From contig CACDPP010000007.1 in the NCBI GenBank assembly GCA_902554705.1, forward strand, positions 1 through 64,000: DNA of 64,000 nucleotides. Direction: 5' to 3'. Positions 48,479-58,260 of the stretch are shown here, piece by piece. The notes below the pieces were generated by a model. It was not told the origin of the DNA and searched no databases. It saw only the letters and a list, made by a program, of their open reading frames with translations. Source of the DNA: Paracoccaceae bacterium. Its GTDB lineage: Bacteria; Pseudomonadota; Alphaproteobacteria; Rhodobacterales; Rhodobacteraceae. Both the position numbers and the translations under genes were made by a program. Within the stretch, counting starts at the first letter, position 1. Every line of letters starts with the position of its first letter.

Positions 48479-48969
48479 TTTTTCTTTTTGACCTTTCTCA
48501 GCAAAATATCTCTTCTAACCTTGGATAAGTGGTCAAAAAACATTTTACCATTTAAATGATCAATTTGATGTTGAATAGATGCAGCCCAAAGCCCTGTAAA
48601 ATCCTTTCGATCTATAAAACCTTCCTTGTTTAAAAATCGAACAGTAACTTTTTTAGGTCTTTTAATTTTTGCTGATACACCGCTCAAATTTGGACTAGCC
48701 TCTTCTGTCTCACTATACTCCATAGATGATTGCAGGATCTCAGGATTAGCTAATTTAACCGGCTTATTCCTAGCTTCTGAAGCGTCAATTACCGCTAAAC
48801 GTAAGTTAACTCCAATTTGCGGAGCCGCTAGACCAATGCCAAGCATAGCATGCATTGTATCTATCATATCATCCCAAATCGAAATTATGTCTTCTGTAAT
48901 TTCTGCTATTTCATGAGCTCTTGAGCGAAGTCTTTTATCAGGCCATTTTAGAAAATTTTTGACCGCCAT
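48475..48969 (-). CDS. Degenerate peptide-deformylase-like protein
   Basis: 164 residues of the deformylase fold. The first motif GIGLAAPQIG (44-53) is kept. The second motif EGCLS is lost (EASPNLSG near 90), so the metal-binding Cys is absent. The third, HExxDH, reads HQIDH (134-138), so the catalytic Glu is Gln. The metal site is therefore incomplete and activity is unlikely. It lies between def and fmt, overlapping fmt by 4 bp and touching def (TAATG). A regulatory or structural role is possible, as a paralogue kept in place. Confidence 0.9.
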   Translation of the reverse strand: MAVKNFLKWPDKRLRSRAHEIAEITEDIISIWDDMIDTMHAMLGIGLAAPQIGVNLRLAVIDASEARNKPVKLANPEILQSSMEYSETEEASPNLSGVSAKIKRPKKVTVRFLNKEGFIDRKDFTGLWAASIQHQIDHLNGKMFFDHLSKVRRDILLRKVKKKK

Positions 48970-49502
48970 TATTCGTTACCACGCAATTTTTCGCGTTTAA
49001 ATTTTTGCATTTTACGCGTTATAAGTTGCCGCTTGATAGGTCCTAAATAGTCAATAAATAATTTGCCATTCAAATGATCAATCTCATGCTGGATACAGGT
49101 TGACTTAAGACCATCAAACTCTTCAGAATGTTGCTTACCATCTAAATCAACCCACTCAACCTGTACAAACTCTGGTCGAGTGACCTCTGCAAAATGATCA
49201 GGAATAGAAAGACACCCTTCTTCATACACACTTTTTTCTTCAGAAGAGGCTGTAATTATGGGGTTCACCATAATAATTGGATCCGGTTCTTCATCCTCTT
49301 TTTTGGCACAATCCATTACAATTAACCTTTCTAATACACCAATTTGAGGGGCAGCCAAGCCGATGCCTGGAGCATCATACATCGTCTCCATCATATCTTT
49401 TGCCAATTTAATTAAGGCTTCATTTATGCTCTCAACTTGCACAGATTTTTTTTTCAACCGTGCATCTGGGTGTAAAACAATAGTTCTAATCATAATATTC
49501 AT
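48969..49502 (-). CDS. def: Peptide deformylase
   Basis: Removes the formyl group from new proteins. 177 residues with all three motifs: GIGLAAPQIGV near 47, EEGCLSIP near 94-100 and QHEIDHLNG near 138-146. The ATG at 49502 and that at 49493 are both possible; the second gives a more typical N-terminus. It heads the def / def-like / fmt cluster on the minus strand. Confidence 0.96.
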   Translation of the reverse strand: MNIMIRTIVLHPDARLKKKSVQVESINEALIKLAKDMMETMYDAPGIGLAAPQIGVLERLIVMDCAKKEDEEPDPIIMVNPIITASSEEKSVYEEGCLSIPDHFAEVTRPEFVQVEWVDLDGKQHSEEFDGLKSTCIQHEIDHLNGKLFIDYLGPIKRQLITRKMQKFKREKLRGNE

Positions 49503-49598
49503 CTAGGATAATATAAGCCACAACGCAACGGCTCTGTGCAATTGTACAAAACAATGTTAATGACCAATTCTGATTGAGAGTATTTCAGGGCATATTTT

Positions 49599-50771
49599 AT
49601 GAATTTTGATGAAAAAATCGAGCGTCGTGGCACTCACTCTGACAAATGGGATATGATGGAAAGTAAGTACGGCGTATCAGCCAAAGATGGGATACCCATG
49701 TGGGTTGCTGACATGGATTTTCGACCACCTGAATGTGTTCAAAAAGCAGTTGAAAATTTATCTGGCCATGGAATTTATGGGTACTATGGCGATGACACTT
49801 CATACAGAGAGGCAATACAATGGTGGATGAAAAACCGCCATGGTTGGGAGTTGAATACTGAATGGATATTTAGCACGCACGGGCTAGTCAATGGGACCGC
49901 CGCCTGCATTGAAACATTCAGCGATCCAGGTGATCATATTGTTCTGTTTACACCAATCTACCACTCGTTTTTTAGGGTAATAAAAGCCGCTAATCGTGAA
50001 ATTTTAGAATGCCCTTTGGTAAATAATCAAGGAAGATATGAGTTTGATTTTGTTTCTTACGATAATTTGATGACGGGTAAGGAAAAAATTGTTATTTTAT
50101 GTTCACCTCATAATCCTGGGGGACGCGTATGGTCGATGGAAGAATTGAAACAGGTTGCAGATTTTGCAAAACGCCACAGTCTCGTTTTGATATCAGACGA
50201 AATACACCACGATATTGTCTACCCTGGGACCAGTCATATCCCAATGGCGACCATTGATGAAGATATTTATGACCGACTAATTATGATGACAGCAACGACA
50301 AAGACCTTCAACATTGCTGGAGCACATACTGGTAACGTGATTATACCAGACGAAAATTTAAGACAAAAGTTTACAATAAAAATGTCTGCTCTTGGCCTAA
50401 GTCCCAATAGCTTTGGGTTGTTTATGGCAAAAGCCGCTTATAGCCCGGAGGGCGCTGTTTGGGTTGATGAATTAATAAAATATTTAGATAGAAATCGACA
50501 AATATTTGATAGAGCAATATCAAAGATACCTGGGTTAGACACAATGAAATTGGAGGCAACTTATTTAGCTTGGGTCGATTTTTCAAGAACCGGTATGGAG
50601 CAAAAAGAGTTTGTCAATAGAGTACAAGACCAAGCAAAAATTGCTGCAAACTTAGGGCCCACATTTGGCAAAAATGGTCAAAATTTTCTTAGATTTAATT
50701 TCGCCACAACAACTGAAAATGTTAAAATTGCAGCAGAACGTTTAGGCAAAGCTTTTTCCGATCTACATTAG
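49599..50771 (+). CDS. PatB/MalY-type PLP-dependent C-S lyase
   Basis: 390 residues of class I/II aminotransferases in the MalY/PatB group, which cleave cystathionine or cysteine. The N-terminal RRGTHSDKWDMMESKYGVSAKDGIPMWVADMDF is diagnostic. CSPHNPGGRVW near 168 and ISDEIHHDIVYPG near 203 follow, and the PLP-binding Lys is in TATTKTFNIAGAHTG near 235. Cytoplasmic. It may act in methionine metabolism or sulfur release; annotations often call it cystathionine beta-lyase or aminotransferase. It ends against the next gene with a 9-bp overlap. Confidence 0.92.
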   Translation: MNFDEKIERRGTHSDKWDMMESKYGVSAKDGIPMWVADMDFRPPECVQKAVENLSGHGIYGYYGDDTSYREAIQWWMKNRHGWELNTEWIFSTHGLVNGTAACIETFSDPGDHIVLFTPIYHSFFRVIKAANREILECPLVNNQGRYEFDFVSYDNLMTGKEKIVILCSPHNPGGRVWSMEELKQVADFAKRHSLVLISDEIHHDIVYPGTSHIPMATIDEDIYDRLIMMTATTKTFNIAGAHTGNVIIPDENLRQKFTIKMSALGLSPNSFGLFMAKAAYSPEGAVWVDELIKYLDRNRQIFDRAISKIPGLDTMKLEATYLAWVDFSRTGMEQKEFVNRVQDQAKIAANLGPTFGKNGQNFLRFNFATTTENVKIAAERLGKAFSDLH

Positions 50772-51113
50772 GCGGGGTATCAAGGCTAAAACTTTATTTT
50801 CTTGATAAAAGTCCTTTGGAGCAGAAGTTTGCGTAGTAGTATTTCGCTTATAATCAAAATGAACAATCCCATTTTCTTCCTTTGAAGCAACAATTAAGCA
50901 CTGTTTTAAATGTTTATCTCTATCATATAAATCTACCAGTCCTCTGATCATCGGAGCCATTTCTGCTTCGACACAAAAACCACTTTTTGTAAGCCTTATT
51001 ATAGGGTAATGTTTTTTATTAAACTCAACGCGAAAACGATTTTTCTTCTTTAAATCAGTTTTTTGAGCAGCTTCTAATCCAGCAAGCACATCTTTTGATA
51101 AAAAAGTACTCAT
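50763..51113 (-). CDS. Conserved hypothetical protein (116 aa)
   Basis: 116 residues with no signal peptide, membrane helix or catalytic motif I can name. The segment FRVEFNKKHYPIIRLTKSGFCVEAEMAPMIRGLVDLYDRDKHLKQCLIVAS has the feel of a beta-rich domain (PilZ-like in outline, not supported by motif). It resembles Rhodobacterales hypothetical proteins found in this setting. Convergent with the PatB-type gene and divergent from the lytic transglycosylase. Function unknown. Confidence 0.75.
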   Translation of the reverse strand: MSTFLSKDVLAGLEAAQKTDLKKKNRFRVEFNKKHYPIIRLTKSGFCVEAEMAPMIRGLVDLYDRDKHLKQCLIVASKEENGIVHFDYKRNTTTQTSAPKDFYQENKVLALIPRLM

Positions 51114-51282
51114 GAAAATCCAAACTATTAATATCCTCAGTTGTTATGTATTTGACTTCTTGCAACTGTCAAACAATTTCTACTTTTTACAAAACAAGCC
51201 TTTTATAGTTCTAGTTAACTTGATCACTTTAAACTATGATCAAAAAATGGTTCAATTCCGGCTATTTAGAAGAGCGTTAGAA

Positions 51283-52455
51283 ATGCCATTTGTATTTAAA
51301 GTGACAGTCTTAATATTTGTTCTTAACACTGCGGCGTTAGGAAAATGTGGAGGTGAATTTAATCAGTTCCTCGAAGATATTAAAAAAGAGTCTCAAGAAC
51401 TTGGATATACAGAAAAAATTGTAGATGCATTTTTTGAAAACGTATCACTGAACTCTAAGGTATTGGACGCTGACCGAGCACAAGGTATTTTTCTAAGACC
51501 ATTTAACGAATTTGCTCCACGGTTAATAAATGAGTATCGAATGTACCATGGTAAAAAGAACTTAAAAAAATATTCTTCTACTTTCAACGAAATTGAAAAC
51601 ATTTTCGGCGTTTCTCGTGGTGTTCTAACCTCTTTTTGGGCCTTGGAAACTGATTTTGGAGCGGTTCAGGGTAACTTTAATACACTTGATGCGTTAGTAA
51701 CTCTGGCCTTTGATTGCAGAAGGCCACTTCTTTTTCGACCCCAAATTTTTGCAGCTTTAGAATTATTTAGTCGCAATGAATTCAATCCAGCTACCACTAA
51801 GGGTGCATGGGCAGGGGAAATTGGGATGGTTCAAATGTTACCAAAAGATATTTTAGAAAATGGGGTGGATGCTGACAGAGATGGAAAAATCAATCTTCAA
51901 AGCTCAACAAGTGATGCTCTGTTTAGTGCTGCCAAAATGCTCAAAAGTTTGGGTTGGAAATCAAATGAGCCTTGGTTGCAGGAGGTAATTTTAGCAAAAG
52001 AAATAGATTGGTTCGATACGGGTACCGATAAAATTAAAACTGTTAAAGAGTGGAAGAACCTAGGAATAACTGGCAAGTATACTGATCTGCCAGTTGGACC
52101 AGATAACGCCTCCTTAATTATACCGCAGGGCCGAAAGGGGCCAAAATTTCTAGCTTATTCAAACTTTCATGTGTTTTTCGAATGGAACAAAAGCTTCATT
52201 TACGTACTGACAGCTGCCCATTTTGCAAATCGACTTGAAGGTTCTCCAGCTTTCTCCCCAGGCAACCCGGATAAAGGTCTAAATAAGAACCAGATGAAGC
52301 TTTTACAAACAAAATTGAAGAATGTTGGGTATGAAGTTGGGCAAATTGATGGAATTCTTGGAGCAAAAACTAGAAGATCCATACAGGAGGTACAAAGGAC
52401 CCTAAAAAAGCCAGCCGATGCATGGCCAACCATCGAGTTACTGGAAATATTTTAG
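51283..52455 (+). CDS. Lytic murein transglycosylase (MltB-type) with peptidoglycan-binding domain
   Basis: 390 residues: a signal peptide at the N-terminus (MPFVFKVTVLIFVLNTAALG), an SLT-type domain with the catalytic Glu in FWALETDFGAVQGNF and GEIGMVQMLPKDILENGVD, and a C-terminal peptidoglycan-binding domain (about 330-390, VGYEVGQIDGILGAKTRRSIQEVQ). It cleaves glycan strands with 1,6-anhydro ends in the periplasm. The frame is open further up to 51112, but that start overlaps the divergent 116-aa gene; the ATG at 51283 gives a clean signal peptide. A start at 51247 is also possible. Confidence 0.9.
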   Translation: MPFVFKVTVLIFVLNTAALGKCGGEFNQFLEDIKKESQELGYTEKIVDAFFENVSLNSKVLDADRAQGIFLRPFNEFAPRLINEYRMYHGKKNLKKYSSTFNEIENIFGVSRGVLTSFWALETDFGAVQGNFNTLDALVTLAFDCRRPLLFRPQIFAALELFSRNEFNPATTKGAWAGEIGMVQMLPKDILENGVDADRDGKINLQSSTSDALFSAAKMLKSLGWKSNEPWLQEVILAKEIDWFDTGTDKIKTVKEWKNLGITGKYTDLPVGPDNASLIIPQGRKGPKFLAYSNFHVFFEWNKSFIYVLTAAHFANRLEGSPAFSPGNPDKGLNKNQMKLLQTKLKNVGYEVGQIDGILGAKTRRSIQEVQRTLKKPADAWPTIELLEIF

Positions 52456-52457
52456 AT

Positions 52458-55400
52458 CTAAGCAACTAACCTTTCAGCCTTCTTCAAATCGACTGAAACC
52501 AATTGACTCACACCCTGCTCCTGCATTGTTACGCCAAACAATCTATCCATTCTAGACATGGTTATTGCATGATGGGTTATTATCATAAACCGAGTTTCAG
52601 TTTGGCGACACATTTCATCAAGAAGTTCGCAAAATCGAGCCACATTTGCATCGTCTAGAGGAGCATCAACTTCATCTAGAACGCAGATCGGGGCCGGATT
52701 AGCCAAAAACACCGCAAAAATCAATGCTAACGCTGTTAGCGTTTGCTCTCCCCCAGAAAGTAACGACAAAGCTGCTAATTTCTTTCCAGGCGGCTGACAC
52801 ATAATTTCCAAACCAGCCTCGAGAGGATCATCACTTTCTACAAACTCTAAATTTGCCTCGCCGCCACCAAAAAGATGTTTAAAAAGCATAGAGAAATTCG
52901 AGTTTACTTGTTCAAAGGCAGTAAGAAGTCTTTCTCTACCTTCACTATTGAGGCTTGCTATACCTGTTCTAAGTGTCTTGATTGCTTGCTCTAAATCGGC
53001 TTTTTCCGCAAAAAGTTTTTCATGTTCTTCTTGCACTTCATTAGCATCTTCTTCCGCTCTAAGGTTTACAGAACCTAAAGCTTCTCTTTGCCGCTTTATC
53101 TGACCAACTTTTACCTCTAAGCTATCTGCATTCGGTAAATTTTCACCGTCAATTTCAAATTCCTCAAGCAAATTCTCGACTGATAATCCCAGAGCTTCCC
53201 TTATCCGATCTGCCGCTAACCGTAAATTTTGCCTAGCCGCTTCAGATTTTGCGTCACACCTTGCCCTATCTTCGCGAGCTTCTGAAGCTACTCTTTCTGC
53301 TTCACGCTCCTCATTCAAGACCTTATTTAATTCAGTCTCAGCAATCGATAGTGCGTCATCAGTCTCTGCTTTTTTCTTTCCAGTTTCCGAAATCGCAGAA
53401 ATTAGCTTTTTTCTGTTCTCTTCAATCTTTGACGGAGTTTTAGATGCCTCTTTTAATTCCCACTGTGAGCTATTCTTACGATCGATTAGCTCTGCCATTC
53501 TTTTTTCGGCTGTTTCAAGTCGATAAGACCAACCACTTATTTCCTTTTGCACCTCTTGAGCTCTCTTGAGTTGGATTTCTCCGTCTCGCCTGACCTCATC
53601 ATGGAGCGAACGTTTTGTCATCATCGTGACTCGAGCCGCCTCTACAGTCAGCTTAACATCCTCAACCTGCTTGCGCATTGCATCTAAATCATCAAGTTCA
53701 ACAATAGACTTTTTTGCCAATTCAACTTGCTTTTTAGATTGCTGCGCCTCTTCCTCAAAACGGCGCTTCGTTATTTGGTGGTTTTCTAGCTGGGCTTTTA
53801 TCAAACTTGCTTCAGATTCTACTTTATTTAACTTTTTAACCTTTTCATTTACGACCTGATCGGCATCTCGCCTGGCTTGCCTTGCAATTTTTTCCTGCTC
53901 CGTCAGTGCAGATAGTTCGCCAACTAATTCTTCATGTTTAGTGCGAGTGACTTCAATATTTTTTTGCAAAATATCTAGTTGAGCACCTAGGCTCTTCAAT
54001 GTATTGACCTGCTGTATTTGTAAAGTAGCTGCCGATGGCGTGTCCTTTGAACAAATTTTATATCCATCCCAACGCCATAGATCACCTTCTAAACTAACAA
54101 GACGCTGCCCTGGTTCCAAAAATTCATGCAAACTATCGCCTTGATCACGATCGACCAATCCAACATATCTAAGTCTTCTATTTAACACAGCAGGTATTTC
54201 AACCACGTCAGATAGAAATTTTACACCATTGGGCAATTCACTCTTAATGGAAGAGTATTCGCTCAACTGGACCCACCCCGTTTCATCTTTATTATGGGAT
54301 AAAGGTGCTCTTAAATCATCAGATAACGCAGCCCCAAAAGCCTTCTCAAAACCAGACTCAACTCGAACACCATCAATAATGTGCGACTTTTCGTCAGAAT
54401 TTTTGTCAATAAGTTTTTCTAAAGCCGCAAACTCAGCTCGGATAGCCTTAGCTTCTCCTTCTACCTCTGATCGTTCAAAATTTGCAGCCTCCTCCTTAAC
54501 TTGCAAATAAGAACGTCTTTCCTCTAAATCCAGCAGTTGCTCTTCGCATTTCTGTGCACTGGCTTTTGCACGTTTTTCCTCGGTTTTTACTTTTTCAACT
54601 AGTTTTTTTACTCTTTCCAGCTCAACTGATGACTCAGAAACTTTCACTTCCATATGAGCGGCTTCTTTGTTATTTTTGCTCAACGCATTTTCACTATCCG
54701 ACATGAACCTTGCTGATGACTGGTGACGTGCAGCCAACCGTGCCATATCTTCAGTTAATTCTGATAGATTTATTTCCCTATCTTTCAAAACAGCTGATGC
54801 CTCCTGAGCATCATGGGCAACTTTTTCAAGTTTTTCACTATGTGAGCTCAGTGCAACTTTTAACTTATCTTGTTCTTTTGATAAAACATCAATTGTCTCT
54901 CCAGCATCTTTATTCAGGCTGTTCTCACGATCAATATCTTGACCAAGTTGTTCTATACGAGAAGATAATGTTTCAATCCTTTCTTTTGCTTGACGGCCCT
55001 GCTCGTCTAAAGTTTCCTGCTCGACTACTAAACGCTGAAGCATTGCACCAATAATGGATGCTTCTTCTCGTAGTGGAGGTACATTTTCACTAGCAATTTC
55101 TCGAACTCGTCTTGCCTTGGCAACAATCGCTTCTGCTTCTGATGCAATCTTGGTTTTTTCAGTCAGTTTATTATCAGCATCAAAATTTGCAGCATCTGCA
55201 TCCTTCCACCGACGATACAATAGCATACCTTCTATTTCGCGCAATTGTTCACCAAGAACTCGGTATCTTGCCGCTTGTTTCGCTTGGCGAGCAAGCTGGC
55301 TTAACTGATTTGCTAATTGTTCCAAAACATCTTCAACACGTACTAAATTTGTTTCAGCAGCATTTAGTTTAAGTTCAGCTTCATGACGACGTTGATAAAG

Positions 55401-55916
55401 CCCTGATATACCGGCAGCTTCTTCTAGGACACGACGGCGGTTCGTTGGTTTGGCATTTATTAATTCTGCTATCTGCCCTTGCCTTACTAATGCTGGGGAA
55501 TGTGCTCCTGTTGAAGCGTCAGCAAACAGCATTTGCACATCGCGAGCCCTTACATCTTTACCGTTACTCTTATAGGCACTACCTGCCTCGCGGGTAATTC
55601 TTCGAACAATCTCTAAACTATCATCGTTATTGAAACTACTGGGTGCTGAATGTTCTGAGTTATCCAAATGTAGGGAAACCTCCGCAAAGTTCCGCGCGGG
55701 CCTTGTGGCTGCACCAGCAAAAATCACATCTTCCATACCGCCACCTCTCATGGCAGTTGGACGGTTTTCTCCCATCACCCATCTTAAAGCCTCTAATAGA
55801 TTAGATTTCCCACATCCGTTGGGGCCAACGACACCAGTCAAACCGTCTTTGATGACCAGCTCAGTAGGATCTACAAAACTTTTAAAGCCTGATAAACGTA
55901 GTTTGCTAAATTGCAA
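52458..55916 (-). CDS. smc: Chromosome segregation protein SMC
   Basis: 1152 residues of the SMC ATPase that condenses and organises the chromosome. Walker A GPNGCGKS is at 31-38; long coiled coils flank a hinge near the middle (about 500-620, DGVRVESGFEKAFGAAL); the signature LSGGEQTLTALALIFA and Walker B CVLDEVDAPLDDANVARF are near the end. Length is normal. The start is ATG. The partner ScpA/ScpB genes are not in the window. Confidence 0.97.
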   Translation of the reverse strand: MQFSKLRLSGFKSFVDPTELVIKDGLTGVVGPNGCGKSNLLEALRWVMGENRPTAMRGGGMEDVIFAGAATRPARNFAEVSLHLDNSEHSAPSSFNNDDSLEIVRRITREAGSAYKSNGKDVRARDVQMLFADASTGAHSPALVRQGQIAELINAKPTNRRRVLEEAAGISGLYQRRHEAELKLNAAETNLVRVEDVLEQLANQLSQLARQAKQAARYRVLGEQLREIEGMLLYRRWKDADAANFDADNKLTEKTKIASEAEAIVAKARRVREIASENVPPLREEASIIGAMLQRLVVEQETLDEQGRQAKERIETLSSRIEQLGQDIDRENSLNKDAGETIDVLSKEQDKLKVALSSHSEKLEKVAHDAQEASAVLKDREINLSELTEDMARLAARHQSSARFMSDSENALSKNNKEAAHMEVKVSESSVELERVKKLVEKVKTEEKRAKASAQKCEEQLLDLEERRSYLQVKEEAANFERSEVEGEAKAIRAEFAALEKLIDKNSDEKSHIIDGVRVESGFEKAFGAALSDDLRAPLSHNKDETGWVQLSEYSSIKSELPNGVKFLSDVVEIPAVLNRRLRYVGLVDRDQGDSLHEFLEPGQRLVSLEGDLWRWDGYKICSKDTPSAATLQIQQVNTLKSLGAQLDILQKNIEVTRTKHEELVGELSALTEQEKIARQARRDADQVVNEKVKKLNKVESEASLIKAQLENHQITKRRFEEEAQQSKKQVELAKKSIVELDDLDAMRKQVEDVKLTVEAARVTMMTKRSLHDEVRRDGEIQLKRAQEVQKEISGWSYRLETAEKRMAELIDRKNSSQWELKEASKTPSKIEENRKKLISAISETGKKKAETDDALSIAETELNKVLNEEREAERVASEAREDRARCDAKSEAARQNLRLAADRIREALGLSVENLLEEFEIDGENLPNADSLEVKVGQIKRQREALGSVNLRAEEDANEVQEEHEKLFAEKADLEQAIKTLRTGIASLNSEGRERLLTAFEQVNSNFSMLFKHLFGGGEANLEFVESDDPLEAGLEIMCQPPGKKLAALSLLSGGEQTLTALALIFAVFLANPAPICVLDEVDAPLDDANVARFCELLDEMCRQTETRFMIITHHAITMSRMDRLFGVTMQEQGVSQLVSVDLKKAERLVA

Positions 55917-56052
55917 TTCGAGCGATTCCTTAGTAAATTCCTGCTTAGTGTTAATTATTGCGACGAAATATAACTACCCCATATCGTATATCTTATATTA
56001 TTTTACACAATATGTTGCAATTACTTAAATTTGATAAACCAGAAAAAAATAA

Positions 56053-56508
56053 ATGACGATTTCAATAGAATACGCTTCTCCAAGACATCCCGATATAAAA
56101 AAACTCCTTCTATCTAGTCATCAACTAATGAAGGATCGTTATCCAGAAGAAACTAATTCTTATCTTTCAATTAGCGAATTATGTTCTTCAGAAATTCACT
56201 TTTTTGGAGCACGGAAAAATAAAAAATATTACGGCTGTGGCGCTCTAGACGTAAAACATGAATATGGAGAACTTAAATCGTTTTTTGTTGAGCCAAGCGT
56301 AAGAGGAAATGGGATAGCAAGCCTGATAATGCGAGAAATTTTGCTAACTACAAAAAAACTAAACTTAAGAATTCTTAAGCTTGAAACAGGCGTTGGTTTA
56401 GAAAGTGCTTTGAATTTATACAAACGTTTTGAATTTGAATACTGCGAACCATTTGGAAATTATGTTGAAAATGGATACTCTATTTTCATGAAAAAAGATT
56501 TATCATAA
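56053..56508 (+). CDS. GNAT-family N-acetyltransferase
   Basis: 151 residues, a single GNAT fold. The acetyl-CoA-binding stretch LKSFFVEPSVRGNGIASLIMREIL is near 75-97 and the closing LKLETGVGLESALNLYKRFEFEYC matches the family. It lies between smc and the GntR gene. Substrate unknown. Confidence 0.88.
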   Translation: MTISIEYASPRHPDIKKLLLSSHQLMKDRYPEETNSYLSISELCSSEIHFFGARKNKKYYGCGALDVKHEYGELKSFFVEPSVRGNGIASLIMREILLTTKKLNLRILKLETGVGLESALNLYKRFEFEYCEPFGNYVENGYSIFMKKDLS

Positions 56509-56538
56509 TATATCAAGGAAAGATTTATTGGACCTTTT

Positions 56539-57309
56539 ATGCCTTTTCAAAAGATAATCACAGAAAAACTGTCTTCTTCCGTAACACTCCAAATAGAGAA
56601 GTTGATATTACGAGGAATTCTTAGACCTGGGGATCGTCTTCCATCTGAGAGAGAATTGGCTGAGCGTTTTGGTGTGTCGAGGCCTAGTTTGAGAGAAGCT
56701 ATTGCAAATTTGGATAAAAAAGGATTACTTGTTTCAAAAGCAAACTCTGGAATATTTGTTGCTAATGTTCTTGGTAACGCTTTTTCACCTGCTTTGATTG
56801 AACTTTTCAGTTGTCATGAAGAATCGGTAGATGACTACATAACTTTTCGTAGGGATTTAGAAGGCCTCGCAGCAGAGCGAACAGCAAAATATGGTTCGAA
56901 TGCTGACCTACAAGTTATACAAGCAATTTTTGAGAAGATGGAAGCAGCTCATCAAAAACGAGATCCAACCGATGAAGCTAGATTGGATGCTGATTTTCAT
57001 TTATCCATAATAGAATCTAGTCATAATGTTATCATGCTACACATGATGCGATCGATGTATGAGTTGCTTCGGAATGGAGTATTTTATAACAGGCAGAAAA
57101 TGTTCCAACAGAGAACTACTCGCTTAGAGCTGCTGGCCCAGCATGAAGTGATTAACCGTGCAATCCAGAAACGTGACCCCGCAGCCGCAAGGCAAGCAGT
57201 TGAGGCACATTTGGATTATGTTGCTAAATCGCAAAAAAACCAGCGCAATTCAGATAAAAATGAGAAAATAGCAAAGCAACGCTTTGAACATGAAAAATTG
57301 CGGCGCTAA
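56539..57309 (+). CDS. FadR/GntR-family transcriptional regulator
   Basis: 256 residues: an N-terminal GntR winged helix (RPGDRLPSERELAERFGVSRPSLREAIANL, about 30-60) and a C-terminal FCD ligand domain (about 90-230) with DxDFHLSIIESSHN and HEVINRAIQKRDPAAARQAVEAHL. The Asp and His of the FCD metal site are present. It matches PdhR/LldR-type regulators. Target and ligand are not visible; no metabolic operon is beside it. Confidence 0.9.
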   Translation: MPFQKIITEKLSSSVTLQIEKLILRGILRPGDRLPSERELAERFGVSRPSLREAIANLDKKGLLVSKANSGIFVANVLGNAFSPALIELFSCHEESVDDYITFRRDLEGLAAERTAKYGSNADLQVIQAIFEKMEAAHQKRDPTDEARLDADFHLSIIESSHNVIMLHMMRSMYELLRNGVFYNRQKMFQQRTTRLELLAQHEVINRAIQKRDPAAARQAVEAHLDYVAKSQKNQRNSDKNEKIAKQRFEHEKLRR

Positions 57310-57358
57310 ATGAATAAATAAAACCTTTTAAATTTTCGAACTACAGATCAAAAAATTA

Positions 57359-58180
57359 TCAATTTATCTTGGTTAATAAATTAACTAAGCAACTTCTTTC
57401 ATTTTCGAGGTCATCGAGTACGTTAAAATGATGTTTTCCCCTAGCTATTAGTTTTGAGCAAGACCAAGCCTGACTTAGATAATTAGCTTGTGATAAAAAA
57501 GCAGGTCTCTCATTTTCTCCGACAAGTACTGTAAAAGGCACAGTCATTTTTATGTGAGTAACCGGGCTTTCTTTTTCAGCAGTATCATAATTCAAATTAA
57601 ACTTATTATTCATGCTTGTTTTTAAAAGAGGTCGCAAATCAGCAATTGGTGAGATTGCAACAACATGGTTTAACCTTTTTAATAAATCAGACCTTAATTT
57701 AGACCCGTTCCACTGCTCAGTTGAAACCATTCTCGAAACCAAATGCCCACCCGCAGAATGGCCAGTTAATGAAATCATTCCATCATAATTTTTCAAAACA
57801 TAGCATATCAAATCTTTTATTTGGCAGGTAATATCGGAAATTTTTACAGTCGGGCAAAGGTCATACGAGGGGATTATACATCTATAGCCATTAGCTAGAA
57901 CACCAGATGCAAAATGAGACCAATATGACTTATCAAAATCGATCCAATAGCCACCGTGAACAAATATGACCGTACCAAGAGGTTTAACGTTGGGTAGAAA
58001 AATATCAAATTTTTGTCGATTAGATACACCATATGCAATATCTATCTTCGCCGTTCCACTCTTAAGTTTTTTTGCTCGAAAGCGCTCCGCTTTTTTAATC
58101 CAATCCGCAACTATTTCTTCTGAATTGTCTATGAAGACTGCATTAGCATATGCTTCGTCATTTTCGTTTGTAACTGTCAT
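57359..58180 (-). CDS. Alpha/beta hydrolase (arylformamidase-like)
   Basis: 273 residues of the alpha/beta fold. The HGGYWxxxDK motif (FVHGGYWIDFDKSYWSHF near 72) and the nucleophile elbow TGHSAGGHLVSRM near 140 match KynB-type formamidase/esterase proteins. The late GxxHFxVLDDLE segment gives the catalytic His. The ATG at 58180 is preferred; the longer frame begins at a TTG. Kynurenine formamidase or carboxylesterase activity is possible, but not certain. Divergent from truB. Confidence 0.82.
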   Translation of the reverse strand: MTVTNENDEAYANAVFIDNSEEIVADWIKKAERFRAKKLKSGTAKIDIAYGVSNRQKFDIFLPNVKPLGTVIFVHGGYWIDFDKSYWSHFASGVLANGYRCIIPSYDLCPTVKISDITCQIKDLICYVLKNYDGMISLTGHSAGGHLVSRMVSTEQWNGSKLRSDLLKRLNHVVAISPIADLRPLLKTSMNNKFNLNYDTAEKESPVTHIKMTVPFTVLVGENERPAFLSQANYLSQAWSCSKLIARGKHHFNVLDDLENERSCLVNLLTKIN

Positions 58181-58260
58181 TTCAATAAACACCGGTATGG
58201 ACAAAATAAGGCAGAATTGATTTTGTCATGTCAAAGAAAAAATTAGGCACGTGAGCGCCC

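Noticed and set aside
51112-51282. Upstream extension of the lytic transglycosylase
   Set aside because: It would overlap the divergent 116-aa gene and bury the signal peptide; the ATG at 51283 is cleaner.
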